Source of the DNA: Arthrobacter sp. MYb214
Lineage (GTDB): Bacteria > Actinomycetota > Actinomycetes > Actinomycetales > Micrococcaceae
Direction of reading: 5' to 3'
Length of the DNA: 64,000 nucleotides
Assembly (NCBI RefSeq): GCF_002979865.1
Contig: NZ_PCPZ01000005.1
Coordinates: forward strand, 124,001-188,000
Positions 16,396-25,376 of this stretch are shown here, piece by piece (position 1 is the stretch's first letter; every line of letters begins with the position of its first letter). Under the pieces are notes generated by a model. The model made no database searches. It was not told where the DNA came from and saw only the letters and a program-made list of their open reading frames with translations. A program made the translations under genes and the position numbers.

Positions 16396-17394
16396 ATGAA
16401 AAAGCGCTGGTCTACACTGCTTGCAGGCGCAGCGGTCCTGTCACTCGGCCTGGTGGGCTGTGGCGGAGGTTCGCTGTCCGGCTCGACAGAATCAGAGGGA
16501 AGCACATCCGCCGCCGCCGAGGATGGCTCGCTCACCAAAATCACCGTAGGCATTCTGCCAATCGCACCGTCGGTTGCAGTGCAGCAGGGTATCGACGCCG
16601 GGACCTTTGAAAAGCATGGCCTGGATGTAGAACTGAGCACTTCCAACGCCGGTGCCGCGATGCTCCCAGCGGTATCCACCGGAGAATTGGCCATTGCCGT
16701 GGGCAATCCGCTATCGGTGATGACCGCTGCGGACAAAGGCCTGGACATGAAGATCGTCACCGGCTATTCCGCTTCCAAGGCTGATGGGGAGGATGTCAAT
16801 GGAGTAGTTGTGCGCAAGGACTCGGGCATCGGCGGCTGGGAAGATCTGGCTGGAAAAACCACATCGGTCAACGCGTTGCGTACCCAGGGCGACCTGACGA
16901 TTATGGAATCCGCAGAAATGGCTGGAGCCAATCCGAAAGACCTGAAGTTCAGCGAAATGCCTTTCCCGGACATGGAGGCGCAGCTGGATCGCGGCAACGT
17001 TGACGCCGTCTGGCTTCCAGAGCCGTTCCTCTCGCGTGCTTTGGGCGATAAGGACAACGAACTGCTTGGCTATCCAAACCAAGAAGCAATTCCGGGGCTG
17101 CCAACCATGGTGACGTTCACCAGCGGCCAGTTCGCTGAAGAGAATCCGGAAGTCATTTCCAAGTGGAAGGCAGCTATGGCGGAAGTACTGCCGGCCTCCG
17201 ATAGTGATCCGGATGCCGCCAGGGCCATGTTGCCAGACTTCATCAATATGGATGCCAAGGTAGCCGAAGGCTTGCTCATGGAAACCTGGGAAGCGGAAAC
17301 CCCAATTGAGGAACTGGCAAAGCTCGGAGATCTGGCCGCCAAGTTCGAATTCCTGGAGAAGGCCCCAGACATGAACAACCTCATCGCCAAGTAA
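16396..17394 (+). CDS. ABC transporter substrate-binding lipoprotein, NitT/TauT type (1)
   Basis: A 332-residue lipoprotein. Start ATG 16396 follows AGGGGGAAAT. The signal peptide ends in a lipobox at LVGC, giving a lipid anchor on the outer membrane face. It is a SsuA/TauA/ThiY-type binding protein (KITVGILPIAPSVAVQQGI and TGELAIAVGNPLSVMTAADK). It is a paralogue of the next gene. Because it lies in the couL-vanR interval and its promoter copies that of couN, the ligand is inferred to be a phenylpropanoid acid rather than nitrate or taurine. Confidence 0.85.
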   Translation: MKKRWSTLLAGAAVLSLGLVGCGGGSLSGSTESEGSTSAAAEDGSLTKITVGILPIAPSVAVQQGIDAGTFEKHGLDVELSTSNAGAAMLPAVSTGELAIAVGNPLSVMTAADKGLDMKIVTGYSASKADGEDVNGVVVRKDSGIGGWEDLAGKTTSVNALRTQGDLTIMESAEMAGANPKDLKFSEMPFPDMEAQLDRGNVDAVWLPEPFLSRALGDKDNELLGYPNQEAIPGLPTMVTFTSGQFAEENPEVISKWKAAMAEVLPASDSDPDAARAMLPDFINMDAKVAEGLLMETWEAETPIEELAKLGDLAAKFEFLEKAPDMNNLIAK

Positions 17395-17477
17395 TTCCAC
17401 AACTTCACGCTATTGCTGCTGCGGTTCCAGATTCCGGACGCCGCAGCAGCAATGACACTCAATTGGGGGTAGTTGCC

Positions 17478-18458
17478 ATGAAACACTCGCTCAAGCTCGC
17501 ACTCGCTTCGCTATCAGTCCTCGCGCTTGCTGCCTGCAGCTCCGGTTCGCCTAGCGGCGGCTCGACCGGGGAAGATGCTGCAGGATCAGATGGCTCGCTG
17601 GAAAAAATCACCGTCGGGGTAATCCCCATCGTCGATACCGCACCAATCTGGCTGGGAGAATCCAAGGGCTTCTTCGCCGAAGAAGGCCTGGACTTGGAAA
17701 TCGAAACCGCAACTGGCGGTTCGGCTATCGTCCCGGGCATCCAATCCGGGAGCTATGACTTCGCCTTCTCCAATCTGATCTCGGTAATGGTCGCCAACGA
17801 CAAGGGACTGGACATGAAGTTCGTCGCCAATGGCATCTCCACCACAGGTGATGTGAAATCCGACGTCGGGTCCGTGCTGGTCAAAAATGATTCCAAGATT
17901 TCTTCGCCCAAGGACTTGGCCGGCAAGAAGGTCTCGGTCAATAACCTGTCGAACATCGGCGATACCACCATCAAGTCAATTGTCGAAGAAGACGGGGGAG
18001 ACCCGGCAAGCATCGAGTTCGTCGAGGTTCCTTTCCCCGATGCTCCTGCTGCACTGGAAAACGGCATCGTCGATGCCGCCTGGATCCTGGAGCCGTTCCA
18101 GAGTACGGCCTTGGACGCCGGAGCGAAAATGCTCTCTGCGAACTTCGCCGAATTCGATCCGGAGCTGGATGTTGCCGGCTACTTCACTTCTGCGCAGTAC
18201 GCCCAGGAAAATCCCGAGGTGACCGAGAAGTTCACCAAGGCGATGGACAAGTCGCTTCAGTATGCGCAGGAGAACCCTGACGAGGTCCGCGAAGTTGTCG
18301 GAACCTACACCAAGATCAGCGAGGAGGTCCGCGCCGATATGGTGCTGCCGCGCTTCCGCCCTGACTTCAACCGCGAGGCCGTGCAAGAACTCGGCGATGC
18401 GGCACTGAGCTATGGCACCCTGTCCAAGCCAGTCGACCTGGAGAAGCTCCTGCCATGA
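17478..18458 (+). CDS. ABC transporter substrate-binding lipoprotein, NitT/TauT type (2)
   Basis: A 326-residue paralogue of the preceding lipoprotein with the same order of segments (KITVGVIPIVDTAPIWLGES, AFSNLISVMVANDKGLDMKF, WILEPFQSTAL). The signal peptide ends at LAAC. ATG 17478 follows GGGGGTAG. Its last four bases overlap the permease start (ATGA), so it is translationally coupled to the membrane subunits. Two diverged binding proteins sharing one permease pair suggest two ligand ranges, for example hydroxylated and methoxylated cinnamates; this is inference. Confidence 0.85.
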   Translation: MKHSLKLALASLSVLALAACSSGSPSGGSTGEDAAGSDGSLEKITVGVIPIVDTAPIWLGESKGFFAEEGLDLEIETATGGSAIVPGIQSGSYDFAFSNLISVMVANDKGLDMKFVANGISTTGDVKSDVGSVLVKNDSKISSPKDLAGKKVSVNNLSNIGDTTIKSIVEEDGGDPASIEFVEVPFPDAPAALENGIVDAAWILEPFQSTALDAGAKMLSANFAEFDPELDVAGYFTSAQYAQENPEVTEKFTKAMDKSLQYAQENPDEVREVVGTYTKISEEVRADMVLPRFRPDFNREAVQELGDAALSYGTLSKPVDLEKLLP

Positions 18459-19291
18459 GTGCCATCACTAGCACAGCGCCGGCTGAGGCGCGCCAAGCCA
18501 AGCGCAGGAAATCGGGCTCGAAATTCCCCAATGGCTTTTGGGGATTGATTGGCATCGTGACCTTCCTGGGGATCTGGGAACTGGTCCCGGCTCTTGGAAT
18601 TGTCGAGGCGGCTTACCTGCCGCCCGCCTCCGAAGTGCTGATGACGCTGTTCGCTGATCTTGCCTTGACCGCCTTCTGGGTCGCGGTGGGGGAAACCATG
18701 CTGGCATGGTTCATCGGCCTGGCCGCAGCGGTGCTGCTGGCGCTGGTACTGGGCTTGGTAATCGGCATGTCGAGCTTCCTGCGTCGTGCGACCAACTCCA
18801 CCATCGAGTTCCTGCGTCCAATTCCGTCGGTGGCATTGATCCCGCTCGCGGTGCTTTTGTTCGGCACGAAAATCGAATCCTCGCTGATGCTGATCATCTA
18901 TGCCTGCTTCTGGCAGGTGTTGATCCAGGTGCTCTATGGAGTTGCAGACGTGGATAATGTGGCGATGCAGACCGCGAGATCCTATGGATTCTCCCAGATC
19001 CAGCGCATCCGCGACGTCATCTTCCCGACCATGCTCCCTTACCTGATGACTGGCATCCGGCTGGGCGCTGCCGTGGCACTGATCCTGGCGATTACTGCGG
19101 AACTGATCATCGGCGCACCGGGTCTGGGCAAGGAAATCCAGCTGGCGCAGTCAGGCGGCGCAATCGCCGGAATGTACGCGCTGATTGTTGCCACCGGCCT
19201 GCTGGGCGTGGCAATCAACCTGTGCATGCGCATCATCGAAAAGCGCGTGCTTTCCTGGCACGCCTCAGTCCGGGGAGAGAACGCCGCATGA
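18455..19291 (+). CDS. ABC transporter permease, NitT/TauT type (1)
   Basis: A 278-residue permease with an approximately 20-residue basic cytoplasmic N-terminus and about six transmembrane segments. The EAA-like loop that docks the ATPase appears as MQTARSYGFSQIQRIRDVIF followed by a Pro-rich turn. It belongs to the SsuC/TauC group (MetI-like fold). It overlaps the binding-protein gene and the second permease gene by ATGA junctions, so the transporter is one tightly coupled unit. It probably forms a heterodimer with the next gene product. Confidence 0.87.
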   Translation: MSAITSTAPAEARQAKRRKSGSKFPNGFWGLIGIVTFLGIWELVPALGIVEAAYLPPASEVLMTLFADLALTAFWVAVGETMLAWFIGLAAAVLLALVLGLVIGMSSFLRRATNSTIEFLRPIPSVALIPLAVLLFGTKIESSLMLIIYACFWQVLIQVLYGVADVDNVAMQTARSYGFSQIQRIRDVIFPTMLPYLMTGIRLGAAVALILAITAELIIGAPGLGKEIQLAQSGGAIAGMYALIVATGLLGVAINLCMRIIEKRVLSWHASVRGENAA

Positions 19292-20061
19292 AACTCCTGA
19301 AGTCGATTTCCTTCATTCTGGCATTGCCGGTTCTGCTCATCCTCTGGTGGGTCGCGGCAACCCTTGGTGGAGCGAGCTTCTTCGTTCCTACCCCGGCAGA
19401 CTTGGGCAAGACCTTCATCGAGACCTGGGTTGGCGAACGCATGTTCACCGACGTCCTGCCAAGCGTCCAGCGCCTGGTTCTCGGCGTGCTCGGGGCCATT
19501 GTGCTCGGTGTGCTGCTCGGGTTGCTCGTCGGCATGAACCGCACCGCCCGGGCGATTACCGAACCGGTGTTCGAGTTCTTCCGTGCTTTGCCGCCGCCGG
19601 TGCTGATTCCGGTGCTGATGCTCTTGGTTGGCATTAACGACGGCATGAAGATCGCGGTGATCATCTCCGGCGCGATTTGGCCGGTGCTGCTGAACACCAT
19701 TGAGGGCGTTCGCGCCATCGATCCGGTGCAGAACGAAACCAGCCGCTCCTATGGCATCAGCGGTTTAGCCCGGATTCGCTACCAGGTGCTGCCAAGCGCC
19801 ACCCCGACCATCATGGCTGGCATCCGCCAGTGCTTGTCGATCGGGCTGATCCTTATGGTCATCTCCGAGATGTTCGCATCCTCCTCCGGGCTGGGCTTCG
19901 CGATCGTCCAGTTCCAGCGTTCCTTCGCCGTACCGGAAATGTGGTCCGGCATCGTGGTGCTGGGCCTGATCGGGGTCATCATGTCATTTATATTCCAGTG
20001 GATCGAACGCCGCGTCCTGCGCTGGTACAACGGTCTGAAAGAGGTTGAAAATGCTGTCTAG
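19288..20061 (+). CDS. ABC transporter permease, NitT/TauT type (2)
   Basis: A 257-residue permease, paralogous to the first, with an EAA-like loop ETSRSYGISGLARIRYQVLP. ATG 19288 overlaps the upstream stop (ATGA); a longer frame from 19222 would overlap the first permease by 70 bases and is unlikely. About six transmembrane segments. Many NitT/TauT systems use one permease as a homodimer, so a pair of distinct permeases here implies a heterodimeric channel. Confidence 0.87.
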   Translation: MKLLKSISFILALPVLLILWWVAATLGGASFFVPTPADLGKTFIETWVGERMFTDVLPSVQRLVLGVLGAIVLGVLLGLLVGMNRTARAITEPVFEFFRALPPPVLIPVLMLLVGINDGMKIAVIISGAIWPVLLNTIEGVRAIDPVQNETSRSYGISGLARIRYQVLPSATPTIMAGIRQCLSIGLILMVISEMFASSSGLGFAIVQFQRSFAVPEMWSGIVVLGLIGVIMSFIFQWIERRVLRWYNGLKEVENAV

Positions 20062-20920
20062 CCAGAATGGAACCGCCGGCGGGCGCACCCTGCCAGAAGG
20101 CGAAGCGCTGCTCTCGGTCCGGGGGCTGAAGAAGGTCTACCACACCGACGGCGGCGATATCGAAGCGGTCCGGGACCTCACCTTTGACCTGGGGCATGGC
20201 GAGCTGGTGTGCCTGGTCGGTCCTTCCGGTTCGGGCAAGACCACATTGCTCAAGTGCATTGCCGGCTTGCTGGGCGCCACCAGCGGCGAGGTGCTGCTGG
20301 ACGGGCAGAAAGTCACCGGACCGCCGAAGAAAATGGCCGTGGTCTTCCAAGAATACGGCCGGTCGCTGTTCCCGTGGCTGCGCGTGGCGGACAATGTCGA
20401 ACTGCCGCTGAAGAACGCCGGCGTCCCGAAGGCCGAACGCAAGAAATTGGTGGACGATGCGCTGGAAGCCGTGGGGCTGAGCCATGTGCCCAAGTCCTAC
20501 CCGTGGCAGCTCTCCGGCGGCATGCAGCAGCGCGTGGCGATCGCCCGCGCGGTGGCCTACCAGCCAGAGGTATTGCTGATGGATGAGCCATTCGCGGCCG
20601 TTGATGCGCAGACCCGCGCAGACCTCGAGGACCTGATCCGCAATGTCTGGAAGAAGCTGGGGGTCACCGTGCTGTTCGTAACCCACGACATCGACGAGTC
20701 GATCTACCTGGGCCAGCGCGTGATCATCTTGTCTTCTTCGCCAACCGTGGTGCAGGAGGATATCCTGATCGATCTGCCGGCGGAGCGCGACCAGCTGGAA
20801 ACCCGGTCGCTGCCGCGATTCACCGAGCTTCGCCACCATGTCTACGCGGAAATCCAGAAGGCCAAGCAAGGGCATCGCCCCGAAGAGGCCAAGACGAAGT
20901 TCTTGACGAATCCCAAGTAG
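20051..20920 (+). CDS. ABC transporter ATPase, NitT/TauT type
   Basis: A 289-residue ATPase with Walker A GPSGSGKTTLLKC, a Q-loop in VVFQEYGRSLFPWL, signature LSGGMQQRVAIARA, Walker B VLLMDEPFAAVD and H-loop VLFVTHDIDESI. It is of the SsuB/TauB group and energises uptake through the two permeases. I chose ATG 20051 with AAAGAGG before it; it overlaps the preceding gene by 11 bases. A strong terminator follows at 20928, ending the operon before the convergent vanR gene. Confidence 0.93.
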   Translation: MLSSQNGTAGGRTLPEGEALLSVRGLKKVYHTDGGDIEAVRDLTFDLGHGELVCLVGPSGSGKTTLLKCIAGLLGATSGEVLLDGQKVTGPPKKMAVVFQEYGRSLFPWLRVADNVELPLKNAGVPKAERKKLVDDALEAVGLSHVPKSYPWQLSGGMQQRVAIARAVAYQPEVLLMDEPFAAVDAQTRADLEDLIRNVWKKLGVTVLFVTHDIDESIYLGQRVIILSSSPTVVQEDILIDLPAERDQLETRSLPRFTELRHHVYAEIQKAKQGHRPEEAKTKFLTNPK

Positions 20921-20927
20921 CGCTCTG

Positions 20928-20960
20928 AGCCGCCGATCCGTGCCGGGTCGGCGGCTTTAT
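20928..20960 (+). terminator. Terminator of the ABC transporter operon
   Basis: Perfect nine-base stem AGCCGCCGA (20928-20936) with 20948-20956, 11-base loop, followed by TTAT. It lies eight bases after the ATPase stop and may also serve the convergent vanR gene. Confidence 0.8.
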
Positions 20961-20976
20961 TGCGCCGGCCGGCAGC

Positions 20977-21558
20977 CTAGGGGTTCAGCAGGTCGATGAG
21001 TTCCAGCCCGCGCGTAGCCCACTGGATTTCAGCTTCTGCCCGGGCGATCAGGCCTTCATAGGTGAATCGTTTGTAGGCAACAGTGGCCTCCCACTCCTCG
21101 CGCGGCGTGTTCTTCAAGCGCTTGGTGAGCATGGAGTTGCTGCCTTGCTCCAATTCCGCGATGCGTTCTTGCCATTGGTTGAGCAATGACCGGTGATGAG
21201 CGATATGCCCGCGCATCTGCTCGCGCGCGGCCTCGGGTTCCGCCCATTCCAGGTAGGCAGCCTTGAGATGCGCGGGATCGCGGGTGCGTGCGTACTCCAG
21301 GGGCGTGTTCATCCAATCCTTGAATTGGGTGACGCCATCCCGGGTGATGGTGTATTGCCGTTTCTTTCCGCGTGGACCCCAAGGCACATCCTGCCCTGCA
21401 ATGAGACCTTCGGATTCCATGCGTTTCAGCTCGGGGTAGATCTGCGAATCCGGGGCGTGCCAGACGTGCCCGACCGACGATTCGAAGACTTTGTACAGGT
21501 CATAGCCGGTCATTGGTTCAACTGTCAGCAGTGAAAGCAGCGCGTTGCGAAGACTCAA
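20977..21558 (-). CDS. vanR: PadR-family regulator, VanR-like
   Basis: A 193-residue PadR-type winged helix (LLSLLTVEPMTGYDLYKVFE, then YPELKRMESEGLI and GKKRQYTITRDG) plus a helical C-terminal dimer domain. It is divergent from vanA. In Corynebacterium glutamicum a PadR-type VanR represses vanABK and is released by vanillate, and the arrangement is the same here. Start is TTG 21558, six bases after AAAGGGG. Two palindromes in the vanR-vanA gap are its likely operators, one close to its own start, indicating autorepression. Confidence 0.88.
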   Translation of the reverse strand: MSLRNALLSLLTVEPMTGYDLYKVFESSVGHVWHAPDSQIYPELKRMESEGLIAGQDVPWGPRGKKRQYTITRDGVTQFKDWMNTPLEYARTRDPAHLKAAYLEWAEPEAAREQMRGHIAHHRSLLNQWQERIAELEQGSNSMLTKRLKNTPREEWEATVAYKRFTYEGLIARAEAEIQWATRGLELIDLLNP

Positions 21559-21590
21559 AACCGCCCCTTTCCAGAAATGTGTTGCGTATC

Positions 21591-21645
21591 ACTATCTATA
21601 TAGCTAGTCTAATGGCATGCGAACTATCTATGTGCATAGATAGTT
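21591..21645. promoter_or_regulatory. Probable VanR operators
   Basis: A perfect palindrome AACTATCTAT-N4-ATAGATAGTT occupies 21622-21645. A second, 16 of 18 bases symmetrical and built from the same ACTATCTAT element, occupies 21591-21608. From memory, the C. glutamicum VanR sites have the same 10-N4-10 layout with an AACTA start. One site lies nearer vanA and the other nearer vanR, as expected for divergent repression. Confidence 0.75.
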
Positions 21646-21727
21646 TCTCATATTCCGCCTTTGGGCAAACCACATATTGGATCCGCCATCGCCGAGCACT
21701 GCCGGGTCCGCAATCGAGAGGACCGTC

Positions 21728-22822
21728 ATGACCGAGGTTGCCGCCAAGAGCACCACCACCGCCAAGATCATGGACCATCCGCTGAATGCCTGGTACGTAG
21801 CCGCCTGGGATCACGAGGTCACCCGCAAGCCGATGTCGCGCACCATTGCCAAGCGCCCGGTTGCCCTGTATCGCACCGAAGATGGCAAGGCCGTTGCACT
21901 GGCTGACTCCTGCTGGCACCGCTTGGCTCCGCTATCCATGGGCAAAACCGTGGGAAAGGACGGGTTGCAGTGCCCATACCACGGCATCGTCTACAACTCC
22001 GCTGGCCGGTGCGTCTCGATGCCGGCCCAGGAAACCATCAATCCTTCGGCTACTGTTCCTTCCTTCCCTATTGTTGAGCGCTACCGCTATGTCTGGATCT
22101 GGATGGGCGACCCCACCTTGGCCGACCCGGAGCTGGTCCCGGACATGCACCAGATGTCTTCCGAACAATGGGCAGGCGACGGCATGACCATTGCCGCCGA
22201 TTGCAACTACCAGCTGATCCTGGACAACCTGATGGACCTGACCCATGAGGAATTCGTGCATTCCTCCTCGATCGGCCAAGATGAGCTGAGCGACTCGGAA
22301 TTCATCACCACTCATGAAGGCAACAAGGTCACCGTCACACGCTGGATGCACAATATCGACGCACCGCCATTCTGGCTGAAGAACATGCGCGACAAGTTCC
22401 CGGGTTTCGAAGGCAAGGTGGACCGCTGGCAGATCATCCACTTCGAAGCGCCGGCAACGATTACCATTGACGTCGGCGTAGCCAAGGCTGGAACCGGCGC
22501 GCCTGAAGGCGACCGCAGCCAAGGAGTCAATGGATTCGTCATGAACACGATCACCCCGGAAACTGATCGTTCCTCGCATTACTTCTGGGCGTTCATGCGC
22601 AACTACTGCCTGGACAGCCAGCTGATCACCACCCAGCTGCGTGATGGGGTGCATGGGGTCTTCGGCGAAGACGAGGCGATGCTCAAGGCCCAGCAGAAAG
22701 CCATTGATGCCAACCCAGACTACGAGTTCTACAACCTGAACATCGATGCCGGCGGCATGTGGGTTCGCCGCATTCTTGACGGCATGCTCGCCGCCGAAGC
22801 CAACCAGTCCGTCCGCGCCTAG
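21728..22822 (+). CDS. vanA: Vanillate O-demethylase, oxygenase subunit
   Basis: A 364-residue Rieske oxygenase that removes the methyl group of vanillate to give protocatechuate and formaldehyde. Rieske ligands are Cys62, His64, Cys82 and His85 (DSCWHRLAP and QCPYHG); the mononuclear iron site lies in NLMDLTHEEFVHSSSIG. ATG 21728 follows GAGAGG; the frame is open to 21677 but with no better start. It lies 40 bases before vanB. Vanillate is the expected product of ferulate shortening by the cou genes. Confidence 0.95.
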   Translation: MTEVAAKSTTTAKIMDHPLNAWYVAAWDHEVTRKPMSRTIAKRPVALYRTEDGKAVALADSCWHRLAPLSMGKTVGKDGLQCPYHGIVYNSAGRCVSMPAQETINPSATVPSFPIVERYRYVWIWMGDPTLADPELVPDMHQMSSEQWAGDGMTIAADCNYQLILDNLMDLTHEEFVHSSSIGQDELSDSEFITTHEGNKVTVTRWMHNIDAPPFWLKNMRDKFPGFEGKVDRWQIIHFEAPATITIDVGVAKAGTGAPEGDRSQGVNGFVMNTITPETDRSSHYFWAFMRNYCLDSQLITTQLRDGVHGVFGEDEAMLKAQQKAIDANPDYEFYNLNIDAGGMWVRRILDGMLAAEANQSVRA

Positions 22823-22862
22823 CCGGCTCCCGCGCTCAAACTGAAAGGTTGGTGCCAACGCA

Positions 22863-23876
22863 ATGGCAGCGACAAATATTGAAGTCTGGCAGGAAGCAGA
22901 AGTCACCGGCATCGCAGACGTGGCCGATGGGATCAAGCGCATCGAGCTTGCCCCGCAGCTGCCAAAGCGAGCCGAGCCTGGCTCGCACATAGATTTGAAG
23001 GTGCAAATCAACGCAGAGGATGCCAAGCGCTCCTACTCTGTGGTCGAGTCGAGCGCTGACGGAACAACGCTGGTGATCAGCGTGCTCAAGGCTCCGCTCT
23101 CCCGTGGAGGATCGACCTATATGCACGAGCTGGCAGTGGGAGACCGTTTGCAGATCACCCAGCCATTGCAGAACTTCCCGCTGCGCGTGGGTGCCAAGCA
23201 CTACATCCTCTTGGCTGGCGGTGTCGGCATTACCGCCATGGCGAATATGGCTTCAGTGCTCAAGCGTTTGAATGCCGACTACACACTGGTGTTTGCCGGC
23301 CGCAAGCGTTCGGCCATGGCCTACTTGGCACAGCTGGAGGCGGAACACGGTTCTCGGCTGGAAGTGCACGTGGACGATGAAGGCACGTCCCTGTCGGTCA
23401 ACGAGCTGCTGGAACGTGCCGGCGAGGAAACCGAACTGTACATGTGCGGGCCGATCCGGCTGATGGATGCAGTTCGACGTGGCTGGGCAGAACTCGAGCT
23501 GGATCCATCGGCGCTGCGCTATGAAACCTTTGGCAACTCGGGCTGGTACGACCCGGAGGAATTCACTGTCCGGGTTCCCAAGCTGAACCTGGAAGTGACC
23601 GTTCCCCAGGGGCGCTCCATGCTCGAAGCCTTGGAGGACGCCGGTGCGGACATGATGTCCGACTGCCGCAAGGGCGAATGCGGTTTGTGCGAGGTGCGCA
23701 TTACCGAAATCACCGGACGGATTGACCACCGCGACGTGTTCTACTCCGAACGGCAGAAACGCCAGTCGAGCAAGATGAACTGCTGCGTTTCGCGAGCCAT
23801 TACCTCGCAGACCGGTGCCAAGGCCGATGCCGCCCGCACCGGCGGACCCGCCGTGGTCACCATCGAACCGAACTAG
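22863..23876 (+). CDS. vanB: Vanillate O-demethylase, reductase subunit
   Basis: A 337-residue reductase that passes electrons from NADH to VanA. It has a flavin domain (KRSYSVVES), an NAD domain (LAGGVGITAMANM and MCGPIRLMDAV) and a C-terminal plant-type 2Fe-2S domain (SDCRKGECGLCEVR, then NCC). AAAGG precedes ATG 22863. Order and spacing with vanA are those of known vanAB operons. Confidence 0.95.
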   Translation: MAATNIEVWQEAEVTGIADVADGIKRIELAPQLPKRAEPGSHIDLKVQINAEDAKRSYSVVESSADGTTLVISVLKAPLSRGGSTYMHELAVGDRLQITQPLQNFPLRVGAKHYILLAGGVGITAMANMASVLKRLNADYTLVFAGRKRSAMAYLAQLEAEHGSRLEVHVDDEGTSLSVNELLERAGEETELYMCGPIRLMDAVRRGWAELELDPSALRYETFGNSGWYDPEEFTVRVPKLNLEVTVPQGRSMLEALEDAGADMMSDCRKGECGLCEVRITEITGRIDHRDVFYSERQKRQSSKMNCCVSRAITSQTGAKADAARTGGPAVVTIEPN

Positions 23877-23963
23877 CAAATTTCCCATCTTGGCACCCTC
23901 GCCGGCGGACCGAAACGGTTTCGCGGGCGGCTTGGTGCACCCTAAAACTGGAGATAGTTCCCC

Positions 23964-25322
23964 ATGGACATCAAACAGAGAATTGAAAATTCACCGATGT
24001 CGGCCTTTCAATGGCTCGTCGTCGCAGTCTGCACCTTCTTGAACGCCCTCGACGGTTTTGATGTGTTGGCCATGGCCTTTACCTCAAATCAGGTTTCCGA
24101 AGAATTCTCGTTGAACGGCGCCCAGCTGGGCGTACTGCTCAGCTCAGGCCTCTTTGGCATGGCTGCCGGCTCATTGTTCCTGGCTCCATTCGCCGACCTG
24201 TTCGGACGCCGTCCGATGCTCTTGGGAACCACCGCGCTGGCATCGCTGGGCATGTTCCTCTCAGCCACCGCGGATTCCATGGCGAGCCTTGCCATCTGGC
24301 GTATCGTCACCGGCCTGGGAGTCGGCGGCATTCTGGCGTGCACCAACGTGATCACCAGCGAATACTCCAATGGACGCTGGCGAGGCATGGCGGTCAGCAT
24401 CTACACCGCCGGCTACGGAGTCGGCGCCACCTTGGGCGGCATGGCGGCGGTCTCGCTGCAGGCCCATTACGGTTGGCGCTCGGTCTTCATTTTCGGAGGA
24501 GTGCTGACGATGGTCGCCTTCCTGGCTTTGCTGGCCGTCGTCCCCGAATCCGTTGACTTCCTGCTGACCCGGCGTACTGCGCGAACCGCCGAGAAGCTGA
24601 GCAAGCTGGCACGCAAAATGCACCTGGGTGCCGAGAACGTGGCCCTGCCAGAACAGGGCAGCTCCACATCTGGCCGAAGCCGCAACGCAGTCCTTGCGCT
24701 CTTCTCGCCGGATACACGCCGGGTGACCGCGGTGATCTGGGTGGCCTTCTTCGCGGTGATGTTCGGCTTCTACTTCGTGAACAGCTGGACCCCGAAGCTG
24801 CTGGTAACCGCGGGCATGACCGAAAGCCAAGGTGTGGTCGGCGGCCTGATGCTGACCCTCGGTGGCACCTTCGGTTCCCTGCTCTTCGGCGCTTTGACCA
24901 CCAAGTGGGCCGTTCGCAAGGTGCTCATTGCGTTCACTGTACTTTCCTCAGTGCTCATGGTGGTGTTCATCTCGGCGGCAGGCATCCTTGCACTGGCCTT
25001 CGTCCTGGGTGTTCTGGTTGGCATGCTCATTAACGGTTGCGTAGCCGGCCTCTACACGTTGACGCCGTCCTCCTATGCACCGCAGTCACGTGGAACCGGC
25101 GTTGGCTGGGCTATTGGCATCGGCCGTTTCGGCGCGATCCTGGCTCCACTGGCTGCCGGCAGCCTGCTTGACGCCTCGTGGACCGCCGCCCAGTTGTACC
25201 TGGGCGTAGGCATTGTGGTGCTGTGCGCGGCAGTTGCGTTAATGATGCTGCGCGGCGGCGCGTCGCCTCACTCCCCGGAGAAGGAAACTTCGGATTCGGC
25301 AAGCACGAATTCCGCCAGCTAG
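23964..25322 (+). CDS. vanK: MFS aromatic acid transporter, VanK-like
   Basis: A 452-residue major facilitator protein with about 12 transmembrane segments. The first helix carries LDGFDVLAMAF, the D-G-x-D motif of the aromatic acid:H+ symporter family (PcaK, VanK, BenK), and the loop between helices 2 and 3 has the ADLFGRRP motif. It follows vanB by 87 bases, and in C. glutamicum vanK has the same place. Likely substrates are vanillate and protocatechuate. It differs mechanistically from the ABC importer upstream, so the cell would have two uptake routes. Confidence 0.88.
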   Translation: MDIKQRIENSPMSAFQWLVVAVCTFLNALDGFDVLAMAFTSNQVSEEFSLNGAQLGVLLSSGLFGMAAGSLFLAPFADLFGRRPMLLGTTALASLGMFLSATADSMASLAIWRIVTGLGVGGILACTNVITSEYSNGRWRGMAVSIYTAGYGVGATLGGMAAVSLQAHYGWRSVFIFGGVLTMVAFLALLAVVPESVDFLLTRRTARTAEKLSKLARKMHLGAENVALPEQGSSTSGRSRNAVLALFSPDTRRVTAVIWVAFFAVMFGFYFVNSWTPKLLVTAGMTESQGVVGGLMLTLGGTFGSLLFGALTTKWAVRKVLIAFTVLSSVLMVVFISAAGILALAFVLGVLVGMLINGCVAGLYTLTPSSYAPQSRGTGVGWAIGIGRFGAILAPLAAGSLLDASWTAAQLYLGVGIVVLCAAVALMMLRGGASPHSPEKETSDSASTNSAS

Positions 25323-25337
25323 GACATTTCTCAGCGG

Positions 25338-25376
25338 AGGGGCGGCGCCAACGGGCTTCGCCCCTTCAGCGTTTTA
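25338..25376 (+). terminator. Terminator after vanK
   Basis: AGGGGCG (25338-25344) pairs with 25359-25365, followed after a few bases by GTTTTAA. It lies 16 bases after the vanK stop. Confidence 0.65.
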
